In this document: positions 61,196 through 64,000 of the stretch, in pieces
Numbering within the stretch: position 1 is the stretch's first letter
Layout: every line of letters begins with the position of its first letter
Source of the DNA: Sphaerotilus montanus
Lineage (GTDB): Bacteria > Pseudomonadota > Gammaproteobacteria > Burkholderiales > Burkholderiaceae_C
Direction of reading: 5' to 3'
Length of the DNA: 64,000 nt
Assembly: GCF_013410775.1 (NCBI RefSeq)
Contig: NZ_JACCFH010000001.1
Coordinates: 1,240,001 to 1,304,000 of the forward strand
Position numbers and translations under genes: made by a program
The notes under the pieces: generated by a model
The model's input: only the letters and a program-made list of their open reading frames with translations
Database searches by the model: none
What the model was told of the DNA's origin: nothing

Positions 61196-62110
61196 TCAGC
61201 GCTCGGTCGCGCCGAGGCGGTCGAGCAGGCCGCTCAACTCGTCGAGCGAGCCGAAGGCGATGGCGACCTCGCCCTGCTCGCCGCGGCGGGTGCGCTTTTT
61301 CACGCGGATCTCGACCTGGGCGGTCAGCAGATCCGACAGCAGCGCTTCGAGACGCTGCACGTCGCGCGACTTGGCCGGGCGGGCACGGTCGGCCGCGCCA
61401 GGCTGGGCCAGATCGTGCTGGCGGGTGACGAGCTTCTCGGCTTCACGCACCGAGAGCTTGCGGCCGACGATCTCGTTGGCGCAGGTGATCTGGTGCGCCT
61501 TGTCCAGCGACAGCAATGCACGGGCGTGGCCCATGTCGATGTCGCCCGCGGTGAGCATCTGCTGCACCGGCTCGGCCAGCTGCAGCAGGCGCAGCAGGTT
61601 CGACGTGGCGCTGCGCGAGCGGCCGATAGCCTGCGCAGCGCTGTCGTGGGTCAGCCCGAAGTCGCGGATCAGGCGTTGCACGCCGTGGGCCTCTTCGAGC
61701 GGGTTGAGGTCTTCACGCTGGATGTTCTCGATCAGCGCCATCACGGCGGCGGCCTGGTCCGGCACGTCGCGCACCAGCACCGGCACTTCGCCCAAACCCG
61801 CCAGCCGCGCGGCCCGGGTGCGGCGCTCGCCGGCGATGATCTCGTACATCGGCAGCCCGTCGCGCGAGGCCACGGGGCGCACCAGCACCGGCTGCATCAC
61901 GCCCTGGGTCTTGATGCTCTCGGCCAGCTCGAACAGCGAGCCTTCGTCCATGCGGGTGCGCGGCTGGTACTTGCCGGGCAGGAGCTGGTCGAGCTGGACG
62001 GCACCGGGATGGCGCTCCTTGCCGCCGGACTGTGGCGTGGCGTCGCTGACCTGCGGCCCGAGCAGGGCTTCCAGACCGCGACCGAGACCTTTGGGCTTCT
62101 TGGTGACCAT
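61196..62110 (-). CDS. parB: Chromosome-partitioning protein ParB
   Basis: A 304-residue CTP-dependent DNA clamp that loads at parS sites. It has the N-terminal LGRGLEALLG, the CTP-binding motifs YEIIAGERRTRAARLAG (GERRxRA box) and MALIENIQREDLNPLEEA, and the helix-turn-helix RSRSATSNLLRLLQLAEPVQ. A C-terminal dimer domain follows. parA is normally just upstream but is absent here; a hydrolase gene takes that place. No copy of the parS consensus was noticed in the window, though I cannot search exhaustively. Confidence 0.94.
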   Translation of the reverse strand: MVTKKPKGLGRGLEALLGPQVSDATPQSGGKERHPGAVQLDQLLPGKYQPRTRMDEGSLFELAESIKTQGVMQPVLVRPVASRDGLPMYEIIAGERRTRAARLAGLGEVPVLVRDVPDQAAAVMALIENIQREDLNPLEEAHGVQRLIRDFGLTHDSAAQAIGRSRSATSNLLRLLQLAEPVQQMLTAGDIDMGHARALLSLDKAHQITCANEIVGRKLSVREAEKLVTRQHDLAQPGAADRARPAKSRDVQRLEALLSDLLTAQVEIRVKKRTRRGEQGEVAIAFGSLDELSGLLDRLGATER

Positions 62111-62140
62111 CCGGCGATTGTCCGCGATATTGGCGTGGTT

Positions 62141-62743
62141 TCAGGGCTGAACGCCGGGGGCATTCACCAGTACCGCCACCAGCGCCAGGCCGGCCGGCCA
62201 GTCCCCGAGACCGGACTCGGCATTGAGGTGCCCGCGCGGACCCGCGTCCACCACCCGTGCACCCCAGTCGGCGCACAGGGTGGCGGCCCGGTCCGGCGCG
62301 CAGTAGGGATCGTCCGACGACACCACCGCCGTCGCCGCAAACGGCAGGCGGCCGCGGCGGATCGGCCGCCAGTTGTGCAGCTGCGGCGGCATGTCGGCGC
62401 GCTCGGTGTCGGGCGGTGCCACCAGCAGCGCACCCTGCACGAGGCCCGTGTGGCGGCTGTGTTCGGCCCACGCGGCGACGAGCTGGCAGCCGAGACTGTG
62501 CGCGACGAGCACGGCCGGACGCCGGTCCGGCCCGGACAGCAGCACATCGTCGAGCCGCGCCATCCAGTCGCCACGGCGCGGCCAGGTCCAGTCGTCCTGC
62601 TCGACCTGCGTGAAGCCGTGCAGCGCCGCCCAGCGGGTCTGCCAGTGGCCTTCGCCGGAGCCGAGCCAGCCGGGCAGCAGCAGCACGCGGCAGGCCTGCC
62701 AGGCCGCAGCCGTGTCGATCGAGGTGTTCATCGTCATGTCCAT
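62141..62743 (-). CDS. Small alpha/beta hydrolase (RBBP9/YdeN type)
   Basis: A 200-residue serine hydrolase with [18 protein letters not shown] at the start, nucleophile motif AHSLGCQL (G-x-S-x-G variant HSLGC), a late Asp segment VVSSDDPYC and [18 protein letters not shown] with the likely catalytic His. The RBBP9 family removes unknown esters or amides. It lies 30 bases upstream of parB on the same strand and may be co-transcribed with it. Starts at 62743, 62737 or 62731 are possible. Confidence 0.87.
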   Translation of the reverse strand: MDMTMNTSIDTAAAWQACRVLLLPGWLGSGEGHWQTRWAALHGFTQVEQDDWTWPRRGDWMARLDDVLLSGPDRRPAVLVAHSLGCQLVAAWAEHSRHTGLVQGALLVAPPDTERADMPPQLHNWRPIRRGRLPFAATAVVSSDDPYCAPDRAATLCADWGARVVDAGPRGHLNAESGLGDWPAGLALVAVLVNAPGVQP

Positions 62744-62783
62744 GCCGTATTCTTTCGCGTTCCACCGATCACGAGGTTCCCCC

Positions 62784-63725
62784 ATGAAGCATGCAGTGTT
62801 TGTCGACGGCCAGGAGGGCACGACGGGCTTGCGCATCCACGAGTATCTGGCCAGCCGCGCCGACATCGAGGTCCTGCGCATCGACCCCGACAAGCGCAAG
62901 GACGCCGCCGAGCGCGCACGGTTGCTCAACGCGGCCGACGTGGCCTTCCTGTGCCTGCCGGATGCCGCCGCGGTCGAAGCCGCCGCGCTGATCACGAACC
63001 CGAACACCTGCCTGATCGACGCCAGCACCGCACACCGGACCGTGCCGGGCTGGGCCTTCGGCCTGCCGGAACTCGCTGCGGGCCAGCGCGAACAGCTGCG
63101 CGCCTCCAAGCGGATCGCCAATCCGGGCTGCCACGCCAGCGCCTTCATCCTGCTGATGCGTCCGTTGGTGGACGCCGGGCTGGTGCCGGCCGCGCTGCCG
63201 GTGAGCGCCACCTCGCTGACCGGCTACTCGGGCGGCGGCAAGAAGATGATCGAGCAGTACCAGGCCGGTGGCGACGTGAAGCTGGAGTCGCCGCGCCCCT
63301 ACGCGCTGGGGCTGGCGCACAAGCACATCCCGGAAATGATGACCCACACGGGGCTGACGACCAAGCCGGTCTTCGTGCCGGTGGTCGGCAACTTCTACAA
63401 GGGGCTGTCGGTCACGATCCCGCTGCACCGCGCGCAACTGGCCCCCGGCGCCACGGCCGAGCGGCTGCACGCGGCCTTCGCCGAGCACTACGCGGGCGAG
63501 CCCTTCGTGCGCGTGATGCCGCTCAATGACCCGGCGACGATGGAAGGCGGCTTCTTCGACGTGCAGGGCTGCAACGACACCAACCGGGTCGATCTGTTCG
63601 TGTTCGCCAATGGCGAGCAGGTGCTGCTGATGGCGCGCCTGGACAACCTCGGCAAGGGGGCGAGCGGCGCGGCGGTGCAGTCGATGAACGTGCACCTCGG
63701 GGTCGAGGAAAACCTCGGTCTCTGA
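62784..63725 (+). CDS. argC: N-acetyl-gamma-glutamyl-phosphate reductase
   Basis: An NADPH enzyme of arginine synthesis that reduces N-acetylglutamyl phosphate to the semialdehyde. The 313 residues have [18 protein letters not shown] at the start and active-site Cys116 in [33 protein letters not shown] follows near the end. The shorter length marks the type 2 ArgC group, common in betaproteobacteria. It is divergent from the hydrolase gene across about 40 bases. Confidence 0.94.
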   Translation: MKHAVFVDGQEGTTGLRIHEYLASRADIEVLRIDPDKRKDAAERARLLNAADVAFLCLPDAAAVEAAALITNPNTCLIDASTAHRTVPGWAFGLPELAAGQREQLRASKRIANPGCHASAFILLMRPLVDAGLVPAALPVSATSLTGYSGGGKKMIEQYQAGGDVKLESPRPYALGLAHKHIPEMMTHTGLTTKPVFVPVVGNFYKGLSVTIPLHRAQLAPGATAERLHAAFAEHYAGEPFVRVMPLNDPATMEGGFFDVQGCNDTNRVDLFVFANGEQVLLMARLDNLGKGASGAAVQSMNVHLGVEENLGL

Positions 63726-63726
63726 C

Positions 63727-63753
63727 GCAAAAAAGCCCGGCGGTGCCGGGCTT
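63727..63753 (-). terminator. Terminator shared by argC and the SWIB gene
   Basis: Stem AAGCCCGGC / GCCGGGCTT with loop GGT. On the minus strand it is followed by TTTTTTGCG, a good T-tract for the SWIB gene; on the plus strand it follows argC after a few bases. Confidence 0.8.
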
Positions 63754-63773
63754 GGTCAGGCAGGAAGCGCGAC

Positions 63774-64000
63774 TCAGGACAGCTGGTTGCTGATCAGCTT
63801 GGTCATCTCGAACATCGAGACCTGGTCCTTGCCGAAGATCGCCTTGAGCTTCTTGTCGGCGTTGATCATGCGCTTGTTGGCGGGATCCTGCAGGTCGTGC
63901 TGCTTGATGTATTCCCAGACCTTCTTGGTCACTTCGGTGCGGGGCAGCGGATTCTTGCCGACCACTGCAGCGAGCAGCTTCGAGGGGGTCATGGGCTTCA
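63774..64000 (-). CDS. SWIB/MDM2-domain protein, 5' end outside window
   Basis: A SWIB domain (PSKLLAAVVGKNPLPRTEVT, then VWEYIKQHDLQDPANKRMIN and KAIFGKDQVSMFEMTKLIS), a small helical domain found in bacterial nucleoid-like proteins and next to topoisomerases. An ATG at 63992 is visible, but the frame continues as KP upstream into the window edge without a stop (TGAAGCCC at the border fits ATG-AAG-CCC-ATG). Relatives often have a Lys/Ala-rich N-terminal arm that would lie outside, so the entry is probably partial. Confidence 0.82.
   Translation of the reverse strand, partial: KPMTPSKLLAAVVGKNPLPRTEVTKKVWEYIKQHDLQDPANKRMINADKKLKAIFGKDQVSMFEMTKLISNQLS

Overview
The window is a GC-rich bacterial chromosome segment. 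Protein resemblance and gene content (pqqABCDE, a tryptophan-tryptophylquinone amine dehydrogenase locus, PotA-type ABC transport, prkA/yeaH/spoVR, parB, glyQS) suggest a betaproteobacterium of the order Burkholderiales, perhaps near the Leptothrix/Sphaerotilus/Rubrivivax group. That placement is inference; no rRNA or tRNA gene was recognised.

Layout. 0-7 kb (minus): N-terminal part of an alpha-2-macroglobulin, phosphoketolase, a small exported protein, a transketolase and a universal stress protein. 7-12.4 kb: pqqABCDE (minus), divergent from a histidine kinase/response regulator pair (plus). 12.4-32.6 kb: mostly housekeeping genes: an MHS-type transporter, a YbaK-DUF1289 fusion, a PIN-like protein, an AEC transporter, topB, a SET-domain protein, birA, a SPOR-like protein, gap plus a second transketolase, a hemerythrin-like protein, a MurU-like nucleotidyltransferase, glyQS-gmhB-plsC and a YgjP-like metalloprotease. 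33.0-40.4 kb: zwf split in two by an AT-rich mobile element. 40.4-45.7 kb: two cytochromes c and aauBEDA with an AraC-type regulator. 45.8-51.6 kb: an Asp/Glu/hydantoin-type racemase divergent from a four-gene ABC importer and a GntR regulator. 51.6-55.8 kb: an outer-membrane-like protein, DUF2892, a Crp/Fnr regulator, a D-lactate-dehydrogenase-like flavoprotein and a tail-anchored coiled-coil protein. 55.9-60.7 kb: prkA-yeaH-spoVR. 61-64 kb: parB, a small hydrolase, argC and a SWIB-domain gene cut by the window edge.

The most unusual region is the insertion in zwf (about 33.77-39.72 kb). It is flanked by a 2-bp AA duplication and imperfect inverted arms, as expected for a large serine recombinase, which it encodes. 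Removing it restores a 487-codon zwf reading frame. Inside are an IS5-family copy with a TTTG target duplication, two long non-coding stretches with repeats and hairpins, a 65-residue basic protein, and a 408-residue protein. The last carries three motifs at the spacing of family A polymerases (Asp208; Lys259 with Phe-Gly at +8/+9; His373-Asp374) but no exonuclease domain. A recombinase element carrying a minimal Pol A-like enzyme is the best candidate here for an undescribed system.

Metabolically the window combines PQQ synthesis and a TTQ enzyme, which both serve periplasmic dehydrogenation. It also has phosphoketolase with two transketolases and GAPDH for sugar-phosphate rearrangement, while the oxidative pentose phosphate entry gene zwf is broken in this assembly.
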